Positions 63,088-64,000 of a stretch of 64,000 nucleotides of DNA are shown one piece after another. The position numbers were made by a program, and so were the translations under genes. The stretch lies in assembly GCF_900199215.1 (NCBI RefSeq), contig NZ_FZQA01000001.1:372001-436000 (forward strand), given 5' to 3'. The stretch comes from Amphiplicatus metriothermophilus. Lineage in GTDB: Bacteria > Pseudomonadota > Alphaproteobacteria > Caulobacterales > Parvularculaceae. The notes beneath the pieces were generated by a model. That model was not told where the DNA came from. It ran no database searches and saw only the letters and a program-made list of their open reading frames with translations. The number at the start of each line of letters is the position of its first letter. Position 1 is the stretch's first letter.

Positions 63088-64000
63088 TCAGCCCCGCGGA
63101 AACTCCGGATAGGCCTCGAGCCCCAGCTCCACCTGATCGAGACCGGCGAGCTCATGATCGGGTTTGACCCGCACGCCGACGGAATATTTCAGCGCGAACC
63201 ATACGAGCAGGCTGAGCCCGAAGACGAACGCGCCGATCATTGCGACGCCGACGAATTGCCCAAGGAAGCTGGCGTCCTTGTTGGACAGCGGCACGACCAG
63301 GGTGCCCCAGATTCCGCACAGCAGATGCGCCGGGATCGCGCCCACCACGTCGTCGATCTTAAGCCGGTCGAGAACCGGCACCGCGACCGTGACAATGACG
63401 CCGCCGCCGAAGCCGATGAGCACGGCCAGCCAGATCGCCGGCGCGAGCGGTTCGGCGGTGATCGACACGAGCCCGCCGATGGCGCCGTTCAGCACGACCG
63501 TGAGGTCGACCTTCTTGTATATGAACTGGGTCAGCGCCATCGCGGTGACTACGCCCGCGCAGGCGGCCATGTTGGTGTTGACGAAGATCTTCGCCACCGA
63601 AATCGCATCGTCGATCGTGCCGAACGCAAGCTGCGAGCCGCCGTTGAAGCCGAACCAGCCGAGCCAGAGAATGAACGTGCCCAAAGTGGCCAGCGGCAGA
63701 TTCGAGCCCGGCATGGCGTTGACCCGCCCGCCTTCATATTTGCCCGTGCGCGAGCCGAGAACGATGGCGCCGGCGAGCGCCGCCCAGCCGCCCGTGGAGT
63801 GAACGAGGGTCGAACCGGCGAAATCGGCGAAGCCGAAACGCGCGTCGAGAAAGCCCCCGCCCCACTCCCAGGACGCCTGAATGGGATAGATGATCCCGGT
63901 CAGCACCGCGACGAAGATCAGGAACGGCCAAAGCTTGATCCGCTCGGCGAGCGTGCCGGACACGATCGAGGCCGCGGTCGCGACGAACACCATCTGGAAA
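63088..64000 (-). CDS. amtB: ammonium transporter, 5'-truncated by window edge
   Basis: AmtB-type ammonium channel. 303 C-terminal residues are present; the N-terminal ~100-150 lie past the right edge, and the frame is open to base 64000. The pore twin-histidine positions appear: STLVHSTGGW (fragment ~residue 64) and AIPAHLLCGIWG (~225). KIFVNTNMAACAGVVTA lies between. The C-terminal cytoplasmic tail (VRVKPDHELAGLDQVELG) is the usual PII (GlnK) contact. A glnK gene is not in the window. A strong palindromic terminator follows. Confidence 0.96.
   Translation of the reverse strand, partial: FQMVFVATAASIVSGTLAERIKLWPFLIFVAVLTGIIYPIQASWEWGGGFLDARFGFADFAGSTLVHSTGGWAALAGAIVLGSRTGKYEGGRVNAMPGSNLPLATLGTFILWLGWFGFNGGSQLAFGTIDDAISVAKIFVNTNMAACAGVVTAMALTQFIYKKVDLTVVLNGAIGGLVSITAEPLAPAIWLAVLIGFGGGVIVTVAVPVLDRLKIDDVVGAIPAHLLCGIWGTLVVPLSNKDASFLGQFVGVAMIGAFVFGLSLLVWFALKYSVGVRVKPDHELAGLDQVELGLEAYPEFPRG

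Overview
The window is a high-GC chromosomal segment of an alphaproteobacterium. GcrA (19339-19854), found only in Alphaproteobacteria, sits next to phoB/phoU/phoR and hslO. There is also a lipoprotein of the Caulobacter CC0125/CC1285 type and a Caulobacter-like ceramide locus. Together these suggest a Caulobacterales/Parvularculales-like lineage; the genus cannot be fixed from the sequence. Genes are densely packed on both strands, often with 4-base start/stop overlaps. I see no rRNA, tRNA, CRISPR array, insertion sequence or prophage.

Region by region. (1) 1-6958: succinate dehydrogenase. sdhA is cut by the left edge, and sdhB lies 4.6 kb downstream, after a small arginine-rich protein, an aldose epimerase, a dienoyl-CoA-isomerase-like crotonase, an FkbM methyltransferase and a phospholipase-D-like protein. 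(2) 6984-11799: minus-strand envelope glycan genes (a GT2 glycosyltransferase and an O-antigen-ligase-like protein), thrS and yidD. (3) 11918-14805: isocitrate lyase divergent from its likely XRE/ScfR-type regulator. (4) 14825-18124: an LPS-core-type glycosyltransferase, a second FkbM methyltransferase, ppk2 and hslO. (5) 18148-23469: an orphan ABC-2 permease, gcrA, a low-GC secreted protein, and phoB-phoU-phoR without pst genes. (6) 23570-31754: DUF885 peptidase, rimO, membrane protein, PQQ-type sugar dehydrogenase, acylphosphatase, a non-canonical Nramp-like transporter and a BCCT transporter. (7) 31843-40182: rpsP, ffh, a dicarboxylate symporter and two tandem prolyl-oligopeptidase paralogues with a coupled 48-codon ORF. 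(8) 40405-46721: double-PilZ protein, lipoprotein, MscS channel, M28 peptidase and pckA. (9) 46728-50737: threonine aldolase, HAD phosphatase and membrane pyrophosphatase hppA. (10) 51030-59054: sphingolipid locus. (11) 59062-64000: amn, ftsK and amtB (cut by the right edge).

The most coherent system is the ceramide locus at 52221-58270. An acyl-ACP synthetase, a ceramide reductase, an ACP, a serine palmitoyltransferase, a DUF2141 protein and a GNAT-fold ceramide synthase run in one direction. A glutaminyl cyclase overlaps the last gene, and a fatty-acid-hydroxylase-family membrane protein is transcribed divergently from the front. The hydroxylase is a candidate new tailoring enzyme for bacterial ceramides. 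The glyoxylate shunt (aceA), PEP carboxykinase, succinate dehydrogenase and beta-oxidation-type crotonase suggest growth on fatty acids or other C2-yielding substrates. The DUF885, M28 and two S9 peptidases suggest extensive use of peptides.
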